NCBI GenBank assembly: GCA_024760905.1
Contig: CM045735.1
Location: 8,544,661 to 8,608,660 of the forward strand
DNA: 64,000 nucleotides
Source of the DNA: Plotosus lineatus
Lineage: Eukaryota; Chordata; Actinopteri; Siluriformes; Plotosidae
Direction: 5' to 3'
Below, one piece after another: positions 22,995-33,574 of the stretch. The translations under genes were made by a program, and so were the position numbers. Positions within the stretch are counted from its first letter, which is position 1; each line of letters opens with the position of its first letter. Below the pieces are notes generated by a model that was not told the DNA's origin, did not search any database, and saw only the letters and a list, made by a program, of their open reading frames with translations.

Positions 22995-23645
22995 ACATTC
23001 TAGAATATTTAAAGGAATAACAGCATAGTCCCCAGGCTTATAAATTATTTACACGCTGTAGTACCATTAAATGATGTTCTGTAGTGTGTATAAAGCGAAA
23101 GAGGACTTTATGCAGTGCTGTTTGTAAAAGTGACTGTTCATGCCTTTTATTCTCTCTCTGTAAACAATGGATATGATCAATAACACCTTCTGATTGGCTA
23201 ATCGACCATTATGATCATATACCATATCTTCACCTCATGTACCTTTCAGCTTGATGTTAGATGTTGCATGGTGGCGATGAGAATTTCTGCTCACTCAGTC
23301 AGAAGAGCAGAGACCCGCTGGGTGAGAAGGTCTGGTGCACAGTCAGGGTTTCACTTCATCACAAAGGTGTTCAGTGGTGTTGTTGTGGTAGTATTTCTGA
23401 AAAGAACACTTGAGATGTTCTACTTCAACCTCAGCACATTATATCTTCATGGAGTTCCCTTTGTGTACAGGTGTATTGTCAGACTGGAACATACAGAGAG
23501 ACACAACAACCTCCCATATTTAGAAGGTCAATTAAAAAAGAAATATAATCATATTATTATTTGTACTCATGAAACTTCATTCTATACAATTTTTCTTCAT
23601 CATTATTTGCACACATTGAAAATTAGTGAGGCAGGAAAGGCGGTG
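22995..23645. other. no gene seen
   Basis: Unique-looking sequence. The open frame at 23211-23690 merges with the RTE fragment and has no motif of its own. Confidence 0.5.
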
Positions 23646-23945
23646 ATAAGCACATGTGAGATGTTTTGGAGACAAAGTCAGAGAGGCTAGATTGAGATGG
23701 TTTGGACATGTACAGAGGAGGGATGGTGAGTATATTGGTAGTAGGATGCTGAGGTTGGAACTCCCAGGTAGAAGGCCTACAGGAAGACTAAAGAGGAGAT
23801 TTATGGATGTGGTGAAGGAGGACATGAAGGTAGTTGGTGTAAGAGAAGAAGATGCAGAGGATAGGGTGAGGTGGAAGCAGATGATTCGCTGTGACGACCC
23901 CTGACGGGAACAGTCCGAAAGGAAAAGAAGAAGAAGAAGAGAGGT
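23646..23945 (+). pseudogene. RTE LINE 3' fragment
   Basis: Encodes GDKVREARLRWFGHVQRRDG and a tail RWKQMIRC, matching the end of the LINE protein at 37.9-39.4 kb. It is followed by GACGACCCCTGACGGGAAC and GAAGAA repeats. It is 5'-truncated within the reverse transcriptase C-terminus. Confidence 0.88.
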
Positions 23946-23954
23946 GGTGCTAAG

Positions 23955-24330
23955 GGCTGTTGGTAAACCAGCCCCATTTAAACACCTTGAGCTTAAAGAA
24001 CCCGATGTGTGGTTTCAGCAAGATGTTGCGATGGTACACACAGTTCAAAGATCATTGGATGTGCGAAGAAAATGTTTCCGGATCAGCTGATCTCTTGGCT
24101 TGGAGATGTTGGGTAGCGCCCCGTTCCACTTATCTCACCATTTGTGGGGTTTTTTTTCTGTGGGGCAACCTTAAATCGCAAGTGTATACTCATCAAACCC
24201 CAAACCCCTGAAATCCTTAAGGTTGCTATTCAGCAGCAGATCACCCCTGTTCCACCTACCATGACCCATCAATCAGGGGCAACCTTCAGAACTCGCCTCC
24301 AAGTGTGGATAAAGATTGATGACTTCTGAG
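23955..24330 (+). pseudogene. Tc/mariner-like transposase remnant
   Basis: Broken frames show VWFQQD, FFLWGNLKSQVYTHQTPN and EILKVAIQQQITPVPPTM, the pattern of the C-terminal catalytic part of a DDE transposase (QQDxAxxHT and DFFLWGxLK blocks). Several frameshifts are present. Family assignment beyond the Tc/mariner superfamily is inference. A second remnant lies at 46598-46862. Confidence 0.55.
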
Positions 24331-24331
24331 G

Positions 24332-24448
24332 TTTCTCCGGTTTCCTCCCATAGTCCAAAACACACACATTAATATAAATGCCTGTTTCATTAATCCCCCC
24401 CACACACAGTTGTAAGTGGTTTTGTGTGCATAAGTATGTGTGTATATA

Positions 24449-24494
<46 letters not shown>

Positions 24495-24590
24495 CAGAGT
24501 GTGCACTGCTTACACCCAGTGTTGGTGGAGATAGGCTCCAGCCTCCTAGAGACCTTAAATGGGATTAAGTATGAGTAAATGAGTGAATTG
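24332..24590 (+). mobile_element. diverged tRNA-like repeat with GT microsatellite
   Basis: GGTTTCTCCGGTTTCCTCCC and ATTAATATAAATG are followed by a GT run (24440-24493) and GGAGATAGGCTCCAGCCTCC, with tail AAATGGGATTAAG. Confidence 0.6.
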
Positions 24591-24959
24591 TATGACAATT
24601 AAAATTTAGTTTTAATACTTTGTCGCCATCTAGAGAACTATTATAAATTCCAGCACAGGTGTGATAGTCTGGTCCTTGTGTCTTATGCTTATGTATTTTT
24701 CATTTCAATACTGGAATTCACAGTAATTTTTAGAAAAAAATCGAGTTGAATCCTCGTGCGTTTAGGTATAATATGAACCCGAGTTAATATATTATTATTA
24801 TTATTAACAATGATTATAATAAATAATACTACTTTGTTTAGATATACAAATGCATCAATAGGCGAACCGAATAAATTTCTTCCCGCTTTTATTTTAATGT
24901 TATTATTCTTATTATTATGATTATTTTTAACAGTTTGTTGCCTTTGTGCGTTTTTAAGC

Positions 24960-25340
24960 TCAGCTCAGGAAGTAAACAACTGGCAGCAGGATGGCGCGAG
25001 CCTATCGCAACAGTGACGTCTTATCGAACAGCGCGCGCGCGCACACACACACAACCCACACAGAAAAGGACAGCCTAGCAGCGGCCTATGATTGGCTGAG
25101 CCAGAGCGCCTCCTCGCACCTGATTGGCTGGGATGTGAAAATGTACAGTACTGTACACAGACAACAACAATAAACCTGAGGTGATATGAGATCATTCACG
25201 CTGCTTGAAAAGACAAGAGTGGACGAGAAAGCAGAAAAAGGTGGTGCCGTTCAGACAATCGGCGAAAAGACAATCACTTTGACTCGATGTCGCGTGAGGC
25301 GCTGTGTTTGGCTCTTGATTCTGATCCAGTGATGTCAACG
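24960..25340 (+). promoter_or_regulatory. probable promoter / CpG-rich region upstream of bad
   Basis: A GC- and CpG-richer stretch in AT-rich DNA holds a CRE-like TGACGTCT at 25012, two ATTGGCTG (inverted CCAAT) boxes near 25090 and 25124, and a CG/CA repeat. Its position before the bad exons suggests the bad promoter. Transcription start is not determined. Confidence 0.5.
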
Positions 25341-25412
25341 TTAGGAATCGGAAGAAATTTGAAACTTGGTGATTAGCATGTTAGCTTTTGTTATTTGGGT
25401 GTGTCGCGTGCC

Positions 25413-25560
25413 ATGAGCAATCAATACTTACTAGGTCTGAGGAAAGCTCACATTAATTTCCAGAAGGAGGGATATACAAAAGTAATAAACACCAGAATAG
25501 GAAGTGAAGCTGGAGGAACCATTCTGAACCACTTGTTCTGGCATCCATCAAGAACTCCAG
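25413..25560 (+). CDS. bad: possible first exon of bad (alternative N-terminus or 5' UTR)
   Basis: An ATG in good context (GCCATGA) opens 49 codons plus one base and stops at a CAG/GTAACT donor. Joined to the next exon (25795-25899) the frame stays open into BAD, which would give a 196-residue protein. The encoded segment (MSNQYLLGLRKAH...) resembles nothing I know in BAD, so it may be 5' UTR that is open by chance. Confidence 0.35.
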
Positions 25561-25802
25561 GTAACTTTTATTATACATATTTGATTATTTAATACTTTCA
25601 AGATTATTCAAACTATTTTTTTTCAATGTTGAGCTTACACATTAATATGAGTTGTGAGCCAATTAAAGATTGGGATGATGCCTTGAAGGGTCAGATTAAT
25701 TCCTCTAGTGCTGGACTATTTAATTTCAGGTAACACTCTTCAGTACATGTCATGACTCACAACTGACTAATCTGTAGTAATTCACTGCTATCAGATTTCA
25801 CA

Positions 25803-28265
25803 ATGAACGAGACGACGCACAGTGTACGAGGAGACCCAAATCCCTTGGATGACGATGAAGAAAGATGGTCTGAGGCAATAAAGAAGATGGACTCACCAAG
25901 TAAGAATCATCAAGTTTGCGTTTCACTCAGAAAGGCCTAAGTAGATGTTACAGTGTCTTCTCGATCCATCACGGCGGTCCCTGTTCACATTTACTGTGAG
26001 GATGATATGATTGTGGCACTAACATCTCAATAACATAATTGGTAGATCCCTTAAATATCTTTTCTAAAGCAAATATAGTTTCAAAATGTCTCACTGCAGA
26101 TGTCACATTTCTCGAATATAAGGCCATAAAACACCAGAGAAGAAAACCCTAATGATATAAAGTTACTTTAACTCATAGCTCTGTCTTTGTCTTATAAAGA
26201 AAGGATCCAGTCCGTCCTCCTGCAGTGGCTAGCAAAAGGAAAAAGGAGAATGATAACACTTTACTGTGCACTAGATCCATCAATGCAGGCAGACTTTGAA
26301 TATCACTGTAGAACCAATAAAAAACTCCAGACAAGAGTTACTGCACACCCAAGAAGAAGGACATTTAGAAGAGGGAAGAGATAAACTGTGCTTCACCATT
26401 CAGTGTGCTTAAAGGAGGTACAACTATATAACTGGAGCTCAGACAGTGTTGCTAGCTATAATTCAATATAAATATATATCTGTAGAACAGATGGAGTTGC
26501 CAGCTTTGATTCAATATAACCTCATAACTGTAGATCGGACCGAGTTTGCAGCTATAATTCAATATAACTATATAACTGTAGATTGGACCTAGTTGGCAGC
26601 TATAATTCAATATATCTACATAACTGTAGATCGGACCGAGTTTGCAGCTATAATTCAATATAACTATATAACTGTAGATTGGACCTAGTTGGCAGCTATA
26701 ATTCAATATATCTACATAACTGTAGATCGGACCGAGTTGGCAGCTATAATTCAATATAACTGTAGACTGGACCGAGATGGCAGCTATAATTCAATATAAC
26801 TACATAACTGTAGATCAGACCAAGTTGGCAGCTATAATTCAATATAACTATATAACTGTAGATTGGACCAAGTTGGCAGCTATAATTCAATATATCTACA
26901 TAACTGTAGATCGGACCGAGTTGGCAGCTGTAATTCAATATAACTGTAGACTGGACCGAGATGGCAGCTATAATTCAATATAACTACATAACTGTAGATC
27001 AGACCAAGTTGGCAGCTATAATTCAATATAACTATATAACTGTAGATTGGACCAAGTTGGCAGCTATAATTCAATATATCTACATAACTGTAGATCAGAC
27101 CGAGTTGGCAGCTATGATTCAATATAACTGTAGACTGGACCAAGATGGCAGCTATAATTCAATATAACGATATAACTGTAAATCGGACCCTGTTGGCAGC
27201 TATAATTCAATGTAACTACATAACTGTAGATCGGACTGAGTTGGCAGCTATAATTCAACATAATTACATAACTGTAAATTGGACCGAGTTGGCAGCTATA
27301 ATTCAATATAACTACATAACTCTAGCTTCAACTGGGTTGGCAGCTATAATTCAATATAACTACATAAATGTTCATCAGACCGAGTTGGCAGCTATAATTC
27401 AATATAATTACATAACTGTAGATTGGACAGAGTTGGCAGCTAATACACTAGTATTTCTTTACTAACACAATGACCAATGACGTCCAGTTTCATTGTTGTT
27501 GTGGTGATGGTTCCTGGAAGTTTAAGATTATTCCACTTCTTATGCACAGAGTATCCAGTACTTGCACTTTAAGGTGATAGCTGTTCTACTGTCAGAACCT
27601 CTTCAGGCTTTGTGCTTTCCGGTGTCACATGACCTCCATCTTATGTTGCACGTTTGTTTGTATTTATTTTATTAACTTCAAAAATGAGTCTGGTGCAGAA
27701 ATTAATATTCCTAGCTGCTATTAATTATGCAACTGTGCTAGGAAATTAGTTTGCGATTTATAAAGGCTGTGATTGCGTGTGATTTATTGTCTGTTAATCT
27801 TGTGGCGTGATTTCAGGGGTCGGAGGTCGAGTTCGGCTCTACTCCGAGTCCCAGGTGCACACGGTGAGCCGCTGGGAAGACACCGAGCTCCAGGATGGAA
27901 TTTCAGCCGAAGAGAGCGGAGGAGCTTCAGACGGAGCCCCGTTCCGGGGCCGGTCCCAATCCGCCCCCGCCGCGTTGTGGAAAGCGAAGAAGTTTGGACG
28001 TCAGCTGAGGAGGATGAGTGATGAGTTTGACACATGGCTGGACAGAGGGGTGAGTTTCAGGACTAATCACTGGACGGGATATTATTGATCCCCGCCTTCG
28101 GGCGATGGGAGACACCTGTTTGTTTATTTATTCTTTATGTTATTTGCCTGATGTTATCAGGACATAAGGAGAGTGAGCAGTCCTGGTAAAGTGTCACACA
28201 AGCAACCCAATCGTGGGTGGTTCTCCTTCCTTTGGGGAACGGAGGAAGAGGAAGGAAGAGAATGA
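25803..28265 (+). CDS. bad: BCL2-associated agonist of cell death (BAD), BH3-only protein
   Basis: Three coding exons, 25803-25899, 27817-28049 and 28161-28265, join in phase 1 and phase 0 with GT-AG borders to give 144 residues; human BAD is 168. BAD binds and neutralises BCL-2/BCL-XL at the mitochondrial outer membrane. The second coding exon holds [10 protein letters not shown] (residues 74-83) with Ser81 in the position of the 14-3-3/AKT site, and the BH3 helix [18 protein letters not shown] (86-103) with Ser100 in the position of the PKA site. A possible third regulatory site is RVRLYSES (37-44). The C-terminus (RGWFSFLWG) is aromatic, like the membrane-affine end of BAD. The start used is the ATG after TTTCACA; an in-frame upstream ATG exists at 25413. 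Intron 2 carries a 1 kb minisatellite. An AATAAA at about 28955 may end the transcript. Confidence 0.9.
26425..27448. repeat. 48-bp minisatellite in bad intron 2
   Basis: About 20 tandem units of GCAGCTATAATTCAATATAA plus CTACATAACTGTAGATCGGA plus CCGAGTTG, with shortened units of about 33-40 bp. Exact starts 48 bp apart are at 26548, 26596 and 26644. Shortened units recur every about 184 bp (26777, 26961, 27145), a higher-order repeat. Because 48 is a multiple of 3, frames stay open on both strands; these are not genes. Confidence 0.95.
27817..28049 (+). CDS. bad: bad exon with BH3 domain and 14-3-3 site
   Basis: 233-nt exon, TTTCAG acceptor and GTGAGT donor, phase 1 in and phase 0 out. It carries the diagnostic BH3 core LRRMSDEF. 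It is GC-rich relative to its flanks. Confidence 0.93.
28161..28265 (+). CDS. bad: bad last coding exon
   Basis: Follows a TGTTATCAG acceptor after a 111-bp intron. 34 codons plus [11 protein letters not shown] then RGWFSFLW corresponds to the conserved C-terminal region after BH3. Confidence 0.8.
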   Translation, partial: DIRRVSSPGKVSHKQPNRGWFSFLWGTEEEEGRE

Positions 28266-28269
28266 AAGT

Positions 28270-29560
28270 CCAGTACAGTTTAAACAGAGAGAGAGAAAAC
28301 ATGAAGAAGGAGGAGGAGGAGTCATCAGGACGAAGGCTGGTCACCAGTATGGCCTTTTCATCAAAGTGCTCAACCAAACTACTATAAAAAAAAATTTGAC
28401 AAGATTTTAAAAATAATAATTATAATAATAATAATAACAACAACAACATCAATAATAATAATAACAATAATAATAATGTCAGTGAAAAGAAAGGATGACG
28501 GTGCTGAAACATTTAACCACTGCAATAGAATTGTTTTTAGAAGATTCGACAATCTGAACTGACAATCTGTGATATTTATGGACAATCTCACGCGTACTGA
28601 TGATAAATTCAACCCCTAAATATTAAAGAATTATTTATTAATTTGTATTCTTTAGATGAATATTTGGTAAGAAATGTGATTATATTGTTCTATGATGTCT
28701 TTTATAAATTATTATACAGTATATCTATGTCAAGTTTGAACCATTTTGTCTACAGGAAGGTTATTAATGAAGTTTGGTGGTGAAATGTAAATATATTCCG
28801 AGGATACGTGTTTCCGGAAGTCACTGGAGCAGCCCGTGAAAGTCGTGTGTATTGGTGGTTCGTAATGATGCGGGTATTGGTTGAATTCAGTCAGGATCGT
28901 CTCAGGGTTTTTTCTTTTCTCGTGGCGTTCGCAGTCGCTCTTTTTTTTCCGGTTTAATAAAAACGTCGACTGGAGAGCGACGTGTGTAATTTTTTATTAT
29001 TTTTTTTAATGTTATGCTTATATGCTGATTGATTTTCAAACCCCTTTTTTGTTTTCCGTGTAGATATTTCCGAAAGGAAGAACCACTGGTTGTCTTTCGC
29101 CTTTTTTAATACACACAACACTGGACTTTAACGGCTTGGCTTAAATTACTTTGTATGCAACAGAACCAAGAATTCCTTCCAAACCTGCGCTGAAGCAAAT
29201 CATGACAGATGGTCAACCCGAATGCTGAGGACGCCGGTCCTCAATCTATTCGGCATTTCCATGATGCTGGACGTGAAATGTGTTTCTATTTGTCTTTTTT
29301 CACAAGCTCTTGATAAGATTTATAAAACATTGCATAGATTGTGATTGAACTGTTTGTACAATGATTTGTTCTTATTGATATCATTGTTTTTATTTATTAT
29401 TTGTGAACGAAAATTAAAAAAATTTAAAAAAAAAATTAGAATTCTACAAACATCAGTTCTTCTTTCACTCGGTGGCTGATATTGGGGTTCAATTGGACTT
29501 TGTTCCCCCAAGGTTATTGTTTGTTGGACCTTCAGTTGAATCCGACTTTATTCTCATGGT
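28270..29560 (+). other. bad 3' UTR candidate and unique sequence
   Basis: AT-rich with an AAT/ATA-rich patch at 28410-28475. A CCGGAAGT motif lies at 28814 and AATAAA at about 28955. No further coding exon is recognised. Confidence 0.45.
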
Positions 29561-29564
29561 TTTG

Positions 29565-29995
29565 TTGCCAGGTTGGGTTGCCATCTCCTTTCTTATCCCT
29601 CAATAGCACCCGGTCATCCCAGGAAGTCTCACATCCTCGGCTGGACCATACTTGTCCTCCGAAATCAGACGTTCTGAGGGTGGAAACCTGGAGCTGATCC
29701 CAGTGAAATTCGTGCTACTGGTGGGGAAAACACCCTGAACAGGTTGCCAGATTATTGCATTACTCAACAGCGACACAAACAAGCATTCTCGCTCACATAT
29801 TCCCACCTGTGGGAAACTTAGATTAGTCAAATGACTGGCTGTGCTGGTCTTTGGACTGAAGAGGGAAACCAGAAAACCCAGAGTAAACCCGCACAAGTAC
29901 AGAATGGACATGTAAACCCCACTCAGCACTGCTCTTGATTGAGATTCAAACCCTGAGCCTCTCCAACCACTAGTCCGCCCACCGTTGCCTTACAA
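29565..29995 (-). mobile_element. tRNA-like repeat (GTTTGCATGTT family), diverged
   Basis: Forward strand has CCTGGAGCTGATCCCAGT, GAACAGGTTGCCAGATTATT, and GAGGGAAACCAGAAAACCCAG with AAACCCGCACAAG. Worn ends. Confidence 0.55.
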
Positions 29996-30044
29996 CGTAC
30001 ACTAATGTGCATCCCAGGGCTAATTACTACACCTCAAGCCTAAT

Positions 30045-30560
30045 AAGTGTACAGTACTCACTGAAACTCACTTAGTCCCAATAGGGTCACAAGGAAACTG
30101 AGCCTATCTCAGCCAAAAACGGGATAAAGGCAGGGTATACCCTGACTGGTATGGACGAAAAACACACTGAAACATTCATACTCGCAATTAGCGGTGGATT
30201 GGAACAGCTAATTAGAATAAATGTGCATGTCCTTGGCAGAGATCCCCGTGAGGTTTAGGAAAATAGAGGAAAATGGTTCAGAAATAGAGGAAATTAAATA
30301 TTTTAGCTGGGGATGGGGGCAGTGTCAAAGGGGCCTCAGGGCCCCTGAAGCTGAAAAAGATAGCAAACTTCCGCCAAATAGCAGAGATCTGGGACCCCTA
30401 GTCCTTGGACTGTGGGAGGAAACTTGAGTACCCAGAGGAAACCCACACAAGAATGGTGGGAGCATTGGAACCCCACACAGAAACGCTCCAGGAACCAGGA
30501 CCTTCTTGTATTGAGGCGGACATGCTACCCAGTACAGCAGCGTGCTGCCCTGTGTCCGCC
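30045..30560 (-). mobile_element. tRNA-like repeat split by a hAT MITE
   Basis: The repeat reads AGGAAACTGAGCCTATCTCA up to AATGTGCATGTCCTTGG, is interrupted at 30237-30400, then resumes GTCCTTGGACTGTGGGAGGA, AAACCCACACAAG and the head complement near 30545. Confidence 0.7.
30237..30400 (+). mobile_element. 164-bp hAT-type MITE with 8-bp duplication
   Basis: Starts CAGAGATCCCCGTGAGG and ends GATCTGGGACCCCTA, flanked by perfect 8-bp repeats GTCCTTGG (30229-30236 and 30401-30408). The interior matches the copy at 58737-58901 (GGAAATNAAATATTTNAGCT). It lies inside an older repeat. Confidence 0.9.
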
Positions 30561-30815
30561 CCTTCGTATCCATAAAGGTATCGGGTTGTATTGATGTTTT
30601 ATAATTAATGATGATTAATAGAACACTTTCAGTCTGTGCCGCGGAGTTCCCCCAAACTCTACACTCTTTAATCTTATACTGAGGTCAAATTTAATTTTGC
30701 ACTCGACAGCACAGTAACTAACTTAAAACGTTTTAAATCGGGTTAGGTAGGCGTGCCCGCCGTATTTACACCCTGAATCATTACTCAGTTACAGAAACAC
30801 CGTGTTTTGAACAAC

Positions 30816-30821
30816 TTTATT
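30816..30821 (-). terminator. poly(A) signal overlapping the reductase stop codon
   Basis: Minus-strand AATAAA shares two bases with the TAA stop (30820-30822). A GT-rich stretch (GGTGTTTCTGT) follows about 20 nt downstream, as in a cleavage region. Confidence 0.6.
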
Positions 30822-31689
30822 ATTGAATCGAGGTGGAATCTCTTGAACAATACCGAGTTCCACTGTTCAGGGCACAAAGTCTGTGCATTTGTTTTTCGTT
30901 GAGCTCGAAGTCAAAGATTCTGCCGTTCTCTCGAACGCTCTGTGGTTTCGACGAGCGAGGCAGAACAGAAATTCCCTGTTGAACGGCCCACCGGAGTAAA
31001 ACCTGAGCTGGAGTTCGTCCACAGCTCTCAGCCATGTCCATCACCTCCAGCTCCCTCAGGAGTTCACCCTTTCCCAGAGACGAGTACGCTTGGAAATGAA
31101 TACCTGCCTCTTCGCATATGTTCCGGAGTCGACTCTGATCGTGTTTCGGGTGACACTCCATCTGCAGCACCGCTGGAGGCACGCGGCAGCTCTCTAGCAA
31201 CTCTAGGAGATGTTTGGGAGTGTAGTTCGAGACCCCTATGGCCTTGAATTTCCCACTCGCATAGAGATTCTCCAGGATAGCCCAGCTCTGCAAGCGATAC
31301 TCGGCATGAAGAGGATGTGTCGGTTCTAAACCCGCAATTCCAGGCCAGTGGACCAGATACAGGTCTATGTATTCCCAACCTAGCTGTTGCAGACTCCTCA
31401 AGCAGCCCTCTTTGGCTCTGGGACCTTGGTCTTCTGGTCCTAGCTTGCTGATGAGGAATATATCTGAACGCATGAGGCCATACTTGGGCAGGAGATCCCT
31501 GAGAACCTGCCCCAGGTGATACTCATTACCGTATACCGCAGCCGTATCAAATGCGCGATAGCCCGCGTCAAGGGCAGCATTGAGGGACTTGTACAGATCT
31601 CCATACGTCTTCAGCTTGTATGTTCCCAGGCCCAACAGGGGCATCCGTGTACCAGAGTTGAGATCAACGGCCCTCACGGTGGACTGCAT
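30820..31689 (-). CDS. aldo-keto reductase, single coding exon
   Basis: 289 residues, the usual length of short AKR enzymes of the glyoxal/2,5-diketo-gluconate reductase type. These are cytosolic NADPH-dependent reductases of aldehydes and ketones. The catalytic tetrad is visible: Asp48 and Tyr53 (FDTAAVYGNE), Lys82 (LISKLGP) and His114 (YLVHWPG). Further AKR signatures are IGVSNY and the cofactor block VLPRSSKPQSVREN near the C-terminus. The start ATG follows directly on a TTTTCAG acceptor, and an exon with a GTAAGT donor lies at about 32991-33090, so the 5' UTR is spliced. The upstream exon contains its own ATG that does not continue in frame. The stop codon overlaps an AATAAA signal. All key residues are intact. 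It is likely an orthologue of fish AKR genes without a fixed name. Confidence 0.93.
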   Translation of the reverse strand: MQSTVRAVDLNSGTRMPLLGLGTYKLKTYGDLYKSLNAALDAGYRAFDTAAVYGNEYHLGQVLRDLLPKYGLMRSDIFLISKLGPEDQGPRAKEGCLRSLQQLGWEYIDLYLVHWPGIAGLEPTHPLHAEYRLQSWAILENLYASGKFKAIGVSNYTPKHLLELLESCRVPPAVLQMECHPKHDQSRLRNICEEAGIHFQAYSSLGKGELLRELEVMDMAESCGRTPAQVLLRWAVQQGISVLPRSSKPQSVRENGRIFDFELNEKQMHRLCALNSGTRYCSRDSTSIQ

Positions 31690-31889
31690 CTGAAAAGATG
31701 TTTAGCAGGTGAGACACAAAAGAAGAAACTTAGTTTGCGTTTTGAATCTTGGACGAATCTGCACGGAGGGTTTCCTGTTTGCTTAGTTTCTATTTTGAAG
31801 TGTATTTTTGTTTCAAAAAAATTTTTTAAAGATTAATTTTAAAAAAATCCAAATGGGAAAGATATAGCTGGAGAGTAGCATAGCGGTTC

Positions 31890-32160
31890 AGCCGAGCTTG
31901 GGCGTTTCTGTGGAGTTTGCTTGCTGTCCTTGGGCGGGTTTCCTCCGGGCACTCCAGTTTCCTCCCACAGTCCAAATACATTCATGTTTAGATAATTGGC
32001 GGTTCCAAACTGTCCCTACGTGCGAGTGTAAATGATTTTATGTGTCGAGCCTGCATCAGTCTGGCAAGCCGATTAAGATGCACCCGGCCTTCACCCAGAG
32101 CTGGCTGAACTAGGCTCCAGCTACCTCACAACCCAGTAGGATTAAGCAGTTTGGCAAATC
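31890..32160 (+). mobile_element. tRNA-like repeat (GTTTGCATGTT family), 5'-truncated
   Basis: GTTTCTGTGGAGTTTGCTTG, GGCGGGTTTCCTCCGGGCAC, CAGTTTCCTCCCACAGTCCA, with tail CCAGTAGGATTAAGCAGTTT. Confidence 0.8.
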
Positions 32161-32221
32161 TGTGGCATTTGATGCCTTTTGAGACAAATCATGAAATATA
32201 GGTTTGATAGATGACTGAGGA

Positions 32222-32522
32222 GGGCAGTGCTGACCCGGTGCTGGATTACCAATCCCAAGGTTGGGGGTTCAACCTCCACTGTCAGTGGTTGTTACTGCTG
32301 TCCCTTCACAGTGCACCTAACCGGGTTATCAAAGGCCGGCCATGTTGCTCGCTGTCTATGGTGTGAGGATGTAAAAGAACCATTGTTAACTTTCGTCAAG
32401 GGTAGCTGCACAGCCGTCAGCATGTTTTCGCCTGGTGAGCTGTCCTGGGTGCACTCGGCCGAGATGGGCGCCAGCCTCCCCGAGACCCTAATTAGGATTA
32501 AGCGGTTCAGAAAATGAAGGAA
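32222..32522 (+). mobile_element. tRNA-derived SINE, L2-type tail
   Basis: Head GGGCAGTGCTGACCCGGTGC, box B GGGTTCAACCTCC, family body, tail ATTAAGCGGTTCAGAAAATG. Confidence 0.85.
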
Positions 32523-32572
32523 TGAAAGCTGTGCAGGTCCTAAAATATGTCGATGGTAATAAAAATTAATTC

Positions 32573-32752
32573 AGTGGTGGTTTATTGGGTAATGCGACAG
32601 GTTACTGATCTGAAGGTCAGTGGTTCAAACCACATTGTTGGGCCCTTGAGGAAGGCCCTTAACCTTGAATTGCTCAAGTTGTAAAAAAAAAGATAACTGT
32701 CAGTCGTTCTGGATAAGAGCGTCTGCAAAATGCTGTAAATGTAATAAAAGCC
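32573..32752 (+). mobile_element. third-family tRNA-derived SINE
   Basis: GTGGTTTATTGGGTAATGCG, CAGTGGTTCAAACCACATTG, GGGCCCTTGAGGAAGGCCCT, and the end GGATAAGAGCGTCTGC. Confidence 0.7.
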
Positions 32753-32990
32753 ACTTATGTAAATGTCAATTTTGAAAATCATTTAATAAAGTTGCAACCA
32801 ATGATACTGCACGAGGTTATTTTGTACACGTCACATGGTTATGCAGGTCTATCTCAAACAATTATGCTTTCTAGATAAGCAACTTAAGTATTTTCCCCTG
32901 TAGTTTGTGTACTCGTCCGAGAGTTTGTTTTCTTTTTCTCAAAAAAAACCCCAAAAAAACAATGAATACAGTAGAGTACAGTACTTACCT

Positions 32991-33090
32991 CTTATGGATA
33001 GCAGGTAAAGTTCAGCAGTAATTCCGTTGGCGCCGAATTTTGAAGCCATATGAACTTCCTCTAAATGACTTCCGGTTGCAATAGCTTGCA
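32991..33090 (-). promoter_or_regulatory. probable 5' UTR exon and promoter of the aldo-keto reductase gene
   Basis: On the minus strand AACCGGAAGTCATTTAGAGG (an ETS-type CCGGAAGT) precedes a short sequence ending in AGAG/GTAAGTACTG, a strong donor. It contains an ATG that opens MASKFGANGITAELYLLS. Spliced to 31689 this frame stops after nine more codons, so it would act as an upstream ORF. Confidence 0.5.
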
Positions 33091-33299
33091 ACACTTCGCT
33101 TCACCACATGAGGGCACCATCACCAGTATTATTGAAAATTATCGACAGATGAGAATAAACAATTTCAGATATTAAGGTTCCAATCGTGAGCAATTTGGGG
33201 AATTTTTTTTTTGTATTTATTCAAGTATCACCCCCTATTTTCCCCTTTCACAGCAAGGAAAAAATTATTTTGAATAGGATACAATCATATTATACATAC

Positions 33300-33310
33300 A
33301 GTACATATAT

Positions 33311-33346
<36 letters not shown>

Positions 33347-33422
33347 TTATATATTATATATACCTTTACATACATATATATGTATATATACATACATTTT
33401 TTATATATATATATATATACAT

Positions 33423-33480
<58 letters not shown>

Positions 33481-33570
33481 CATACACACACACATACATA
33501 CATACATACATATATAATGTATGTATATATGTATATGTGTATGTATGTGTGTATATATATATAAAATGTA
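33300..33570. repeat. (AT)n/(AC)n/(ACAT)n microsatellite block
   Basis: Mixed TA, CA and TACA repeats. The Tyr/Ile/His/Thr frames are artefacts. Confidence 0.95.
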
Positions 33571-33574
33571 TATA

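Noticed and set aside
26187..26384. 65-codon frame with a possible acceptor at 26199
   Set aside because: Joining it to the preceding bad exon in the required phase gives an early stop, and skipping it gives a perfect BAD frame.
26452..27465. Periodic frames in the bad intron that resemble repeat proteins
   Set aside because: Created by a 48-bp DNA repeat; open on both strands and without a gene context.
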